Positions 1-9,020 of a DNA stretch of 11,849 nucleotides are shown one piece after another (position 1 is the first letter of the stretch; the number at the start of each line of letters is the position of its first letter). A model generated the notes under the pieces. It did not search any database. It was not told the origin of the DNA and saw only the letters and a list, made by a program, of their open reading frames with translations. This stretch comes from Euperipatoides rowelli (lineage: Eukaryota > Onychophora > Udeonychophora > Euonychophora > Peripatopsidae), in the NCBI GenBank assembly GCA_003024985.2, contig PXIH01S0086764.1; one strand, given 5' to 3'. A program made the translations under genes and the position numbers.

Positions 1-39
1 AAAAAAAAATCTGTTTGTTATAATTTTTTTCTTTATATA

Positions 40-137
40 ATTAAATTCCTGACAATAAATAGAACATAAATATGTGTAATCATTTCATTAAATTCCTGAC
101 AATAAATAGAACATAAATATGTGTAATCATTTCATTA
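40..137. repeat. Tandem duplication, 47-bp unit, about 2.1 copies
   Basis: Positions 40-86 are repeated at 87-133 without a mismatch that I can see, and the match runs on for four more bases to 137. The unit contains the words TTCCTGACAATAAATAG and ATATGTGTAATC. Exact identity in such A+T-rich DNA implies a recent duplication or a collapsed or expanded satellite edge. Nothing suggests that it is coding. Confidence 0.9.
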
Positions 138-149
138 TTACACATATTT
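115..149. repeat. Inverted repeat, 13-bp arms, overlapping the 47-bp repeat
   Basis: AAATATGTGTAAT (115-127) is the exact reverse complement of ATTACACATATTT (137-149), with a 9-base loop. The left arm lies inside the second 47-bp unit, so the matching segment of the first unit (68-80) could pair with the same right arm. This may be part of a degraded terminal inverted repeat or a simple cruciform-forming site. No function can be assigned. Confidence 0.8.
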
Positions 150-170
150 GGAAACTTTTATACATAGGAT

Positions 171-240
171 CCTACGAGTCGTAAAAATTACGACACGCGA
201 CCGCTCATATTAAAATTTTGTACACGACCGCTCGACGGTT
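171..240. other. CpG-dense patch with small inverted and direct repeats
   Basis: About ten CpG dinucleotides fall within these 70 bases, far more than in the flanking DNA. It holds a 6-bp-stem hairpin (GTCGTA 178-183 with TACGAC 189-194, loop AAAAT). It also holds two copies of CGACCGCTC (198-206 and 225-233), each preceded by an ACACG-like word. The patch reads like the edge of a mobile element or a young insertion, but no matching second end was found in the window. Confidence 0.5.
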
Positions 241-1433
241 AAACTAAATGCCAGTTTAATTCCTCATTGTATAGTGCACTTCTATGGACACAAACATTTG
301 TTTATATTTATATACGGTACCTATATATTTCTTAAAGAAAAATTAATTTTTAAAACAGATTCAAAATTTATAAACGAATTCAAACCAATAGTTTTTTTTT
401 TTTTTTGCTGGATTATAAATGTTAACTCATTTTCTTGACAATTTGTGTTAGTTTGTATTTGCTATTTCTACATTTTGGAATTTTTTATTAGCTGTTTTTA
501 ATTTTTTTTTTTTACTCATGAATTTTTATCTTTTTTTAATATAGTTGGTGTAACTAGCCTTAAATGAGATTTATTTTAACACAGTTTTCTGAAATAAATA
601 TATTAACTACGGTAGTTTAAATTATTAAAAAAATACATTTTTTCCTGAAATGAAAAACAGCATTCCTAATTTTTCAAAGGAGGTAAAATTGAGTATTTCC
701 AACTTTTTTTTTCTTAATAAATTATTTGATGTACTTCCATACATACTATCTACATACTAAAGCATGTAGTCATTATTATTAATTGTCATGATAAAATTTG
801 TTATATTGGATAATTATTGTACAGTATTAATAATTCAAATTTCACATGTTAATAATGTCTTCCAATAATTTAAAGAAGGGACCAGTGTTTTAGATTAATG
901 TGATGGCAATCTGTTTGATGTGCATCTGGTGTAAACCCTATTTTTATTCATTTATGTAACAATTGTAACATTGATCTTGTTCATAATTGAAATATTGGAT
1001 TGAGGTGTTTTGTTTTTTTGTTCTTTCTCAGTAATTAGTTAAATGCAGGCAGGCACATTTTTTGACACAAAAAGATTTTGTATTTTTTGTATCACAATAT
1101 CATTTCAACTTTGTACAAAAAAACAAAATTTGTATTCATTCTATTCCAGAAGTTGACTGTTATCTACCTCATTTTTTTTTTTTGACAAAAACTTGTTTAG
1201 CTTTTTATGAAATTTTATAAATATTTGTAAAGTAATAAAACATTTTTTTTTGTTTCTAAACTATTATTCTCCTTCATACTAATTCAGTGAAAGATGTGCT
1301 CAAAAACTAGAAATGTCTGGGGTTTTTTATTGGTCTAAGTAAATAATTACTTCAAGTGATAATTCGACTAAGTACAAGCTTTTTTTTTTTGTCATTGGGG
1401 GAGAACTGCAGAATAACCTAAATTGTCAGAATA
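241..1433. other. A+T-rich non-coding stretch, nothing recognised
   Basis: This stretch is dense in poly-T and poly-A runs (for example near 391-406, 501-513 and 1381-1390) and stops in all frames. I see no tRNA, no recognisable protein and no long repeat. A short inverted pair, TTAAACT and AGTTTAA, flanks AAATGCC at about 239-259. Intronic or intergenic DNA is the simplest reading. Confidence 0.6.
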
Positions 1434-1528
1434 ATATTAGATCTGGTGAATAAATCACCGATAGCATGCTAAAAGGCGATTTTTGCCTTTTAGCAAACGA
1501 TCGGTGATTTATTCACCAGATCTAATAT
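1434..1528. repeat. Compound hairpin: perfect 29-bp outer arms, 11-bp inner arms
   Basis: Positions 1434-1462 and 1500-1528 are exact reverse complements over 29 bp; the arms contain AGATCTGGTGAATAAATCAC. Inside them, TGCTAAAAGGC (1467-1477) pairs perfectly with GCCTTTTAGCA (1485-1495) around the 7-base loop GATTTTT. The two stems are separated only by a 4-by-4 internal loop (1463-1466 and 1496-1499), giving 40 paired bases in 95. Such perfection is not expected by chance and would decay quickly without selection or recent origin. It could be a tiny foldback or MITE, the structured end of a transposon (the transposase relic lies about 550 bp downstream), or a structured RNA locus. There is no coding potential. 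Confidence 0.95.
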
Positions 1529-1850
1529 CCCTCCACCCATAAGGGTAGTAGGATACACCGGGAAAGTTCAATATTCCGATACGTTTATCAGAAAATCTAA
1601 CTTTCTCTGAAAATCACGATCCTGGTAAATGTTAGCACCCAAATTATTAAGCGAAATAAATGATGAGACATTATGACCAATTATTTACCTATATTTTAAA
1701 AATCGTTTTTAGGATAATGGTTTATAGTAGCCTATTATATGTATTTTGGTAGAATTTATTCTATAGAATATATTAGATTTAAAATTTGTTATGCTTATAA
1801 ATAAATAATATCAATAAATAAAAAATTTTAAACTTAAATAATAATTACCT
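1529..1850. other. Unassigned stretch between the hairpin and the transposon relic
   Basis: The first part (about 1540-1660) is less A+T-rich, contains several CpGs, and has an imperfect short hairpin (CAGAAA near 1589 with TTTCTCTG near 1602). From about 1660 to 1850 it reverts to A+T-rich sequence. No reading frame or known RNA was recognised. It may be the left, non-coding arm of the transposon relic, but I could not find a matching inverted end on the far side. Confidence 0.4.
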
Positions 1851-2075
1851 CCGCTAATATCGAATAAAGTCTCGAGGAACGGACGGGATCTATATCACGT
1901 AATACAGACTGATAGGGACATGCCAATGGTAAAAATGATTGCCAAATTTGTGAGATTAGGAGAGATTTTGATTGTTAGGGGCGGGTATGTATTCTATTTA
2001 TTTGAGAATAATGGTGCGAGGTGCCGGATTTTTTTTTTTTTTTGGAAGAGGAAGAAGTTCAGATTTAATCTTGGG

Positions 2076-3015
2076 GTCTGGCGGGTAGACTTCGGCAATG
2101 TGTCATACAAAAGTATAAAAATCATCATTTGAATCTATCATAATTTTTTTTCGATAGATGAATTCGGCCGTATAGGACAACAATAAGGATTTTTATCTAT
2201 TGCGCACGGGAACTCTATATTTGGCATGGCTCCACAATCCCTCTATACTGTTGGTAGGGCAGCCGCTCTCAGAGTTGACAAACTCAATTGAATGATTAAC
2301 TGAGATGCAGGTAACCCTCATTTCTGATATCAGTGTATGCCTTCCAACAGTCAGTATATAGTAGTGCCAGGCCTGACATATTGTTGAATTAATGGCAGAA
2401 GTGTGGCGCTAGACCTGTCTTCAACCGGAAGTATAAAACAATCGCCGGATTCTCGCTCTACACCACCAAAAACCCACTGACCCTCTACTATTCTCCCGCG
2501 ATTGTATTTCCGCTTTCCGAATTTCGACTCGTCTATTTTCAGATCTTACCAGGTCCACCGATAGTTTGAGGCCAATTTACAATCCATTCTACACAAACAT
2601 CGCAACAAAAGTTATACCAATCTACTACGCTGTGCCACCCAACCTGCATCAATTCATGTAGAACAAGCTTCTGAGAATAATCCATCGCCCAGAAGCAAAC
2701 AATTTGAATAATATCTTCCAGGCGAAGGTTAGAGTTATCAAAAAATGATTTTCTGTGGACACTGCGGCAAACTTGATGTTTTTGTTTTTCATTGGTATGA
2801 AAACATTTCCATATGAATCCATCTGAACATTTATTGGGTTTCAATTGCATGGTTTCTATGCATTTTGGGCAAGTGTAGTTTGCAGCAAGTAGAGCCAAAG
2901 TCTGGAACCATAAGATAATTTCCATTTTGGGTTGGTTCAAAACCTCAATCATCTTGGTAAAAGTGAATTTATTAGATTGTTTTCCATAAAAAACATGAGC
3001 AGAATTGGAAGCCAT
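2076..3015 (-). pseudogene. ISXO2-like / Merlin transposase, inactivated
   Basis: The protein would cut and join DNA ends to move its own element. An intact first segment (3015-2542, 158 codons from an ATG) shows a zinc-ribbon-like part with CPKC at residues 49-52 and further cysteines at 63, 71 and 83. A helix-turn-helix-like part follows at about 97-141 (LRLEDI, SVVDWYNFC), ending in IGGPGKI just before the catalytic domain. There a one-base loss gives a TGA at 2541-2539. The reading resumes one frame over with IDESKFGKRKYNRGR (first Asp, 2533-2531) and WVFGG. A second shift at about 2353 leads into DCWKAY (second Asp, 2352-2350), and a third at about 2301 into VNHSIEFVNSESG and TNSIEGLW (Glu, 2243-2241). 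Stops at 2195-2193 and 2105-2103 interrupt the C-terminal part, which still ends with the family-typical IAEVYPP at about 2076-2102. The Asp-Asp-Glu spacings of about 60 and 36 codons fit the family. The gene length, about 310 codons, is near full size. The end point is where recognisable similarity stops; open reading continues weakly below it. Confidence 0.87.
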
Positions 3016-3029
3016 GGCTAAAAATTAAT

Positions 3030-3030
3030 N
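3030..3030. other. Ambiguous base (N)
   Basis: A single N lies 15 bases upstream of the transposase start codon on the minus strand. It is the only unresolved base I noticed, and it lies outside the reading frame, so it does not explain any of the frameshifts. Confidence 0.95.
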
Positions 3031-3249
3031 AAGCAGACGATCTTCTAGACCACTCGAGCATTCTTTGGTAGATGGCGCTGCGCTTTAAGATATACAGTTG
3101 ATAAGAGCCTAGAAACGGGCGACAATAAGTCTCATTCACCATTTCATCATATAAATAGAAGCATAAATACAGTATGGTATGTATTTTATTAAATTTATTT
3201 AGTAATAATGAAGGGGTTATTTAATGTGTATTTATTTATTTTTTTTAGT

Positions 3250-3765
3250 TTAGGTTATTCTATTATTGACATTACTTTTCAAAATATTACGCTAGTTTAT
3301 AAAATATAGGCTATTCCTAAATTATATTTACGTTGCTCTATAAATTTTCAGTTTAGATTATTCTATTTTCGATATTAAGTTGCCTAAATTTTTTAAAATT
3401 TGGCAAATTGGGTTATTCTATCAAATCCTGGACTAAAAGCCAGGGATTTATTTAAAATATGTTTGATATAAGCTGACATTCCGTAAATGAAAATGGTCAT
3501 TTTATTAGCGACATTAGTTTATAAAATAGAACCTTAGGCTATAATAAGTTACCGGTGCTATAAATTTTCATTTTTAATTGCCGAAATTTTAAAATTAGGT
3601 TATATTAAGTTCCTTAAATTTTAAAATTACGTTATTTTAATCTTTTATTTTTAATTAAATTATTAATTTTTGTTTTGCTTTATTAAATAATTTTAAAATA
3701 AGAGCTGGAACTATTTTTTTTAAACAATACATTTCAAGATGTCACGATTTAGGTTATTCTGCAGG
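3250..3765. repeat. Old diverged direct repeats with an AGGTTATTCTA-like word
   Basis: Two related segments about 220 bp apart can be aligned by eye, roughly 3291-3420 and 3513-3615. They share TAGTTTATAAAATA, then a GGCTAT word, then TATAAATTTTCA, then AAGTTGCC or TTGCCGAAA followed by TTTTAAAATT. The word TAGGTTATTCTA or a close variant occurs near 3251, 3357, 3411, 3597 and 3752. This looks like an ancient, decayed tandem or nested repeat family. No coding potential was recognised. Confidence 0.5.
3423..3449. repeat. Short hairpin with a one-base bulge
   Basis: AAATCCTGG (3423-3431) pairs with CCAGGGATTT (3440-3449) apart from one bulged G, around the loop ACTAAAAG. It sits inside the degenerate repeat block and contains most of that block's G and C. 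Its function is unknown. Confidence 0.6.
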
Positions 3766-6700
3766 TCTGCGTTCATTGGCACACAAGTTTGAGAATTATC
3801 TGTACCTTGCATTTGAAACTTTGGAGTGGAACTTCTTAAGTTTAAATTCTATTTGTGAATTTCTAAGCTTCTAATAATAATATATGAAAACTAAGCTTAA
3901 GTGCTGTTCAAACTTTAATTTTAAGATCTAACTTGTAAAACAGACAATTGAATTATTTGCAGATGAATTATTTAATCTCACAATTATAATGGTTTATTTG
4001 TTACTTGACTAGATACTGTAAAATCAAGCTGAAAATATTTGTAAATTAATTTCAGATCACAAGCTCTCATTAGTCACTAAACTGATTCATGGTTCTTAAT
4101 CTAAATCACCTGTATATATTGCAATTTATTTATTTTTTTAGAGGAATAGTATCAAATTTTAACTTTTTACAAGTTACAGATTGAAATGTTTTCATCTTAG
4201 TAATATTAATTTTACACCATTTAATATGTTTAACATTTTAAACACAAGATTAAGGATACAGTATATTTTACTTCAAAAATACAAAAAAAAAAACCCCCTA
4301 AAAGTTCAAAAAACTTCTTTTTTTTCTCAAACTAAAAGATATGAACTCAGTTTCTATGATTTTCTGCCTAATTTAAACACAGGGCATGATGAAAATGAAA
4401 CCTTAAAAGAATTTATGGGAAACAAATGAAAAGATTTGAAAATTAATTACAGTATTATCATAAAATGACAGCTTTTAAAGTATTAATTGATTCTCATGTG
4501 AAAAATTTTAAAGTATTTTTTTTTAATGAAATTGATTATTGGATGGTTTGTGAAATAATCAGAAGGCGAGTTTATTTTTTAAATAAAACATTTATTTACT
4601 AATACCTTATACAATAAATATGTAGCAACTTTACAATAATAAAATATAACCAAAACATTAAAATAAAATTCATAAATGTTAAAACATCAAGATAAGTATT
4701 ATTTCGAATTTAAGGATGTTATTAAAAAAAAAAAACCTTAGACTTTTAATTTACTTGTGATTTAGCCCATGAATTGACATAATTAAATTAATTTTGTATA
4801 ATTCCAATTGCTACTTTAAAAATAACCAGCTTACAATAATTAATTAAAAATAATTTACAGTAGATAATATTTAAAAATTTGTGAGAAATTACTCTTTACT
4901 CATTAATAAAATGTTCGAAGAACTCTCATTCATATTTTTAATAATTACAGGTGTATACTAGAGATTGAATCAAGATGCAAATAGTTATTTTCTGTACTTC
5001 TATTGTCTATACATAGACAGCTATTAGACTGACATGGAGCAGTATAATTAATTTTTGAAATCTGATCAATTTTCCATTTCAGAGTTTTTGAAATGCACAT
5101 AAAGTAATGAAGTATCGCTATGATGGCTGCTTGATTGGTCATTTCCCCCATATAACTTGGATTTCTAAATTTTTTTCATTCAAACTACAAAAAATTATAC
5201 CTTTTACGTTTGGATGTTTTAGATATAGCGCACCAATATTTTTTTTTAATTTTGGTACCGAGAAGCTAATCAATATATACATTTTTAAATTCTAGTGCAT
5301 ATTTTTTTTTTTAAAGAACAATGTTTATCATTTTAAAAATTGTTTGTTTACTAAAATGTAAAACCAATTATTTTTAAAGTGTACAAGAATTTAAAATGTT
5401 TGAGATTAACTTGTCTAAAGAATACTGCTGCCTGCTGTGATGTTATTCATTAATAATTTAACATTTGTAATCGAAATATATTTTTTATTATGTCTCATTT
5501 TGCCATTGTTACAAAGATTAGAGAGAGTATTTTTAAATGTGAAAATGGCTTTATAATTACTACTGGCTGGATCAAAATTTTAGTGTTGTCATAGTTTGAA
5601 GGTGATTATTTTTCAAGTTTAATAACTGTTGAAAAGGCAAATGTTCGTTTATTTTAACCTTTTTGTGCCATTCTAGAACTTGTTAGATAATTTCACAAAG
5701 TTCTTTATTATTGTGAATTATCATTTTTATGGTTGTCTTTTTTTTTTTTAAGAAAAAATGTTATACATTTTTTAATCTTGTTAGTTTTTATTCATCTCAA
5801 AATTTATTATATGTACAGTAAAATGTTTTTTTATATACAGGTATATATTTTCAAATTACTGTATGTTAAAATTTGCTAATAAACTATTTATAATAGTCTG
5901 TCTTTAGTATGAAACTTTTATTTCAAATTTTATCTTTTTTTCTGTCTACATGTGGTATTGCTTTTAATAACAGGAGACAAGAGTGGTATGTGCATATAAA
6001 ATATAGTTTGTTATACATTTATATATTAGTACCATTACATTTTTATATAGGCTGTTGTACTTATTTGGTCAATTGCTTTCACTTAAGATTGTGCTTGCCA
6101 TATTGCCTGGAAATTAGTGAATTTCAGTCATAACACCTGGCACCTAGTTATATACTGTATATTATGCTTAATATTTCCTGGATTTTGATTTTGTTAAAAT
6201 ATATACATAATTCCTATAAAACAAAAAAGGTTATTTAATTATTGCCAATGATAACATTAAATTAATTAAATAAAACTTTCAGCTATTGTTTTAATATTGT
6301 ATAATAATCCAATCATAATTTAATTAGCTTACCATGCCAATACAACAATAAAGGCCAAACAAGATTTTTTTTTAATTTACACCACTTTTCCAACAATTAA
6401 ATTTCTGAATAATAAAATGTCTGAGAAAAAAGAAAAAAAAATCACCATTACTTGCATAAAAAAAAGGACGTCACAAATAAGCTGAACATCACACAAATAC
6501 TTTTTTTTTTTAAAAATATCATTGTCTTGATTATTGAAGTATCACTTTATTTAAACTTTCTCATTACAGTACAGTATATAGATTTATATTAAATTTTTTA
6601 AAAATTTAATTTCACAATTTTTTAAAATTTATCTATTTTAGAATATTTAATTTGAAATACTCTATTTTTATCTACATTTTTTTCTCATTAAACTATACTT

Positions 6701-7608
6701 TTTATTGACTTTTTATTTTTATTTCTTTTTCCAATCAATTATTTTTTGGAATTTCCTGTGAATTAGGGCAATATCCTCAGGGGCCATGACCTAATATTTT
6801 TATGTTGCCAGAGTAATTCTGTTGGAGCAACAATACAAATTATAGTTATTTCTATTTTTATTTTATGGTATTATATTTAATGTAATATGTGTTAAGTTAT
6901 AATAAACACAATAATAATCGTCTCACTACTTGTTAACATGTTAAATGCTGATTTTATACTGTACTTTATGAATAATAAATAATTGTTGCATCTACTGTAT
7001 ATAACGAAGCTTAAAGAAAAAATTGATATATAAACTTCTTATAATTTACTTACTTGAATAATTCGTAGAATCCATCATAATTTGAGGATGGATAAACCCA
7101 TTTAGTAAGTTACATTTTGTGTTAAAATGCGACACAAAACAAAAAATTCAGTGGTCTTTGACTTTGCCCCTATCCTCCACTAGGACTCTGCCCTGAACAA
7201 CTTTGTTGCACCTAGATTGTAAAATACAGCAAGCCTACTTAAAACAGATCAACTTGTTTGAAAAAATAAAAAATACATAGTAGTTGATGGCGCACAATAC
7301 ATTGAGCCATGACTAATTTGCCACTCATCCTTTAAATGTGATAGACATAGGGTATAGGGATAGTTGTAGATGCTATATTCAACTGAATTCAGAATATATA
7401 GAGATGTACTATATTTTATTGATCTTTTATTTCTCTTTTTACTAATGCACATACAGCCCTTTCTCAAGCAGGCAAGAACATCCATTCCATTCCTATATAC
7501 TCCACTCAAGTTTGTTTTTATTTCTCGACAGCACTTTAACAACTTGATCTTTTTAAAGTCAAATGTATTTTTTGTTTGGATGATGTATTAATTTCTTTTT
7601 TTTTCTAG
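3766..7608. other. Long A+T-rich non-coding stretch with isolated weak signals
   Basis: No assignable gene was found. The stretch contains poly-T runs, many AATAAA words and small open frames on both strands with A+T-driven composition (Phe, Ile, Lys, Asn, Tyr). A possible terminal exon near 4383 is listed separately. Two patches with more balanced composition, about 6765-6835 and 7150-7230, may be fragments of old repeats, but neither resembles anything I know. At 7249-7591 both strands stay open for 70-97 codons. I could not find a family for either frame. Confidence 0.5.
4383..4429 (+). other. Possible small terminal exon (weak)
   Basis: A pyrimidine-containing run ending in ACAG at 4379-4382 could act as a splice acceptor. 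From there, one frame reads HDENETLKEFMGNK and stops at TGA 4427-4429. The acidic, mixed composition differs from the Lys/Asn/Phe-rich noise around it, and the frame stays open upstream to 4181. The segment is very short, no protein was recognised, and a chance origin is quite possible. Confidence 0.12.
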
Positions 7609-7720
7609 TGAAATTTCTAGCTTTACTGGTTGGTATTCTTTAGAATTTGAGTGCACAACAATTTATGAATTTTGGGACTCATATGTCACACATAAACTAA
7701 TGGATGAATGTATTTTTTAA
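7609..7720 (+). other. Possible terminal exon after a strong splice acceptor
   Basis: An almost unbroken pyrimidine tract of about 17 bases ends in CTAG at 7605-7608, a textbook-quality 3' splice site. One frame, starting at 7610, is then open for 36 codons to TAA at 7718-7720. It encodes residues such as FTGWYSLEFECT and EFWDSYVTHKLMDE. The mix of Trp, Cys, Asp, Glu and Gly is more protein-like than the A+T-driven frames around it. I do not recognise the protein, and no convincing partner exon was found upstream, so this rests on the acceptor and composition alone. Confidence 0.2.
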
Positions 7721-8740
7721 AGTACAATAGAATTATCTTGGTAAAATTTAAAAAAAAAAAATTAAGTACAGTGTATTTAAACTTAATTGAATCACAATCA
7801 AAGCCTAAATATTTTTGGTAAATTTTAATTTTACAGAAAATTTTTATATAGCTTATAAAAAGCAAATATTCCATTGTATTTTTATTTTATTTAATGGTGA
7901 ACAAAATAAAAACAATTCTCAGCTTGGCTGCCAAGTTACGGTATATCAATATATTAAATACGGTAGTACATGTTTTAAAACATCTCAACTCTTGGTAAAT
8001 TATTTTTTATTTTGTTCGATGAATAGGAGAGAAGAAAGGCTCGAATATAAGCCTTAGTTTTTATGTTGGAAATCTAAATTTTTCACCAGTTAAAGCTTTA
8101 TGACATTGTTTTTCATTCTATTATTTTTTAAAAAAAAAAATTTAATATTGATATAAATGTTTTAATCCTAGTGAAGAAAAATAGGGGAAAGGGGAGAGAT
8201 GATAAAAACATTACTTTTTAACCTATAAACATTTTTTTACATGAATTTTTAAGTATTATTACACTTCTATAAAATCAATCAAAATTATTCCATTAGTCAA
8301 TAGATTTATCTAAAACTAGCGAAAGAAGACATACAATAGCTACAAATAAATTTTAATCCTTTCCACTCCAATTTTTTTAGAAAAGGCGAACTACATATTA
8401 ATTTATTTTTAATTTTGATTAGAAATGAAGAAAAAAAATGATTTTAAAACAATTTACATGAGTATTTAATAATGTTTACACATATAAGGGTAATTAGGCC
8501 TATAGGTGTCCCATAATAAGAAAAAAAATGAAAACATTTTTTTTAATTATTATTAAAAATAAAACTTATTATATAGGCTAAAAGTGAAAACAAAAAATGT
8601 TATAAATTTTTTGATTATTTGTACATACTGTAGACCATGCAGCAAGCCTTTTTGTCTATAGTGTTGTAAATGAAAAAAATTAAAATATGAAATTGTTTTA
8701 ATTTTTTATACAGTATATTCTACTACTGTACAAAAGAATA
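7721..8740. other. A+T-rich non-coding stretch
   Basis: Nothing coding was recognised. Notable small items are a 6-bp-stem hairpin (CTTGGC/GCCAAG, about 7923-7935) and a purine-only-like tract with two GGGG runs (about 8171-8205). There are also several poly-A runs next to poly-T runs. These are listed for completeness and carry no assigned function. Confidence 0.5.
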
Positions 8741-8779
8741 GCCTATCTAATTCTTTAGACACAGAGGCTATCTAATTCT
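8741..8779. repeat. Short direct repeat, 14-bp unit, 25-bp period
   Basis: GCCTATCTAATTCT (8741-8754) recurs as GGCTATCTAATTCT (8766-8779) with one mismatch. The spacing suggests a small local duplication immediately before the hairpin at 8789-8819. Confidence 0.7.
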
Positions 8780-8788
8780 CATATAGCC

Positions 8789-8819
8789 TACTGTATAAGC
8801 CAAGTAGGTTTATACAGTA
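8789..8819. repeat. Hairpin with perfect 10-bp arms
   Basis: TACTGTATAA (8789-8798) is the exact reverse complement of TTATACAGTA (8810-8819), with an 11-base loop. The overlapping words CCTACT (8787-8792) and AGTAGG (8803-8808) could form an alternative, mutually exclusive stem. The arms are built from the TACAGTA word that is common across the window. Confidence 0.75.
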
Positions 8820-9020
8820 TATGTCATAGCAATCTTTTTTTTTTACCTTCTGAGAGACTATTTGAACTGAAAATAAAAAACAGTATAAATAGCTAATTAA
8901 ATAGTAATGGAAATGGTTTTGTCAATTTGTCGACTAAGGAATTGTAGAAATAATGCAAGCCATTATATCAGACTTACTTGCAACATTTTGACCTTTTTAA
9001 TGAGTATTGAATTTTACAGA

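Larger units (their letters stand above)
1850..3140 (-). mobile_element. Degenerate Merlin-type (IS1595/ISXO2-related) DNA transposon
   Basis: The block stands out from its surroundings by higher G+C and CpG content, and it encloses an almost complete but broken transposase on the minus strand. Merlin elements are the animal relatives of bacterial IS1016/IS1595. They are cut-and-paste transposons with short terminal inverted repeats and 8-9 bp target duplications. I could not identify the terminal repeats or the target duplication by eye, so the borders given are composition changes and are approximate. The true ends may lie further out, possibly including the hairpin at 1434-1528. Confidence 0.55.

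Noticed and set aside
40-137. CRISPR-like array
   Set aside because: There are only two units, directly abutting with no spacers, in what looks like eukaryotic DNA.
1920-2132. 70-codon plus-strand open frame
   Set aside because: It lies antisense to the C-terminal end of the transposase relic, including the IAEVYPP region and a 15-T run, and is a by-product of that gene.
3031-3140. Right-hand terminal inverted repeat of the transposon (CTCGAG and GATGGCGCTGCGC words)
   Set aside because: CTCGAG also occurs near 1872, but it is itself a palindrome and the flanking bases do not match. The GATGGCGCTGCGC word has no inverted partner on the left side.
5909-6133. 74-codon open frame starting with a hydrophobic, signal-peptide-like stretch
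   Set aside because: The hydrophobicity follows from poly-T-rich sequence, and no family, splice context or codon pattern supports it.
6588-6610. A/T-only palindrome with about 11-bp arms
   Set aside because: Self-complementary A/T runs of this length are expected by chance in such A+T-rich sequence.
7686-8057. Overlapping small open frames on both strands
   Set aside because: Their composition is dominated by Lys, Ile, Phe, Tyr and Asn, as expected from A+T-rich non-coding DNA.
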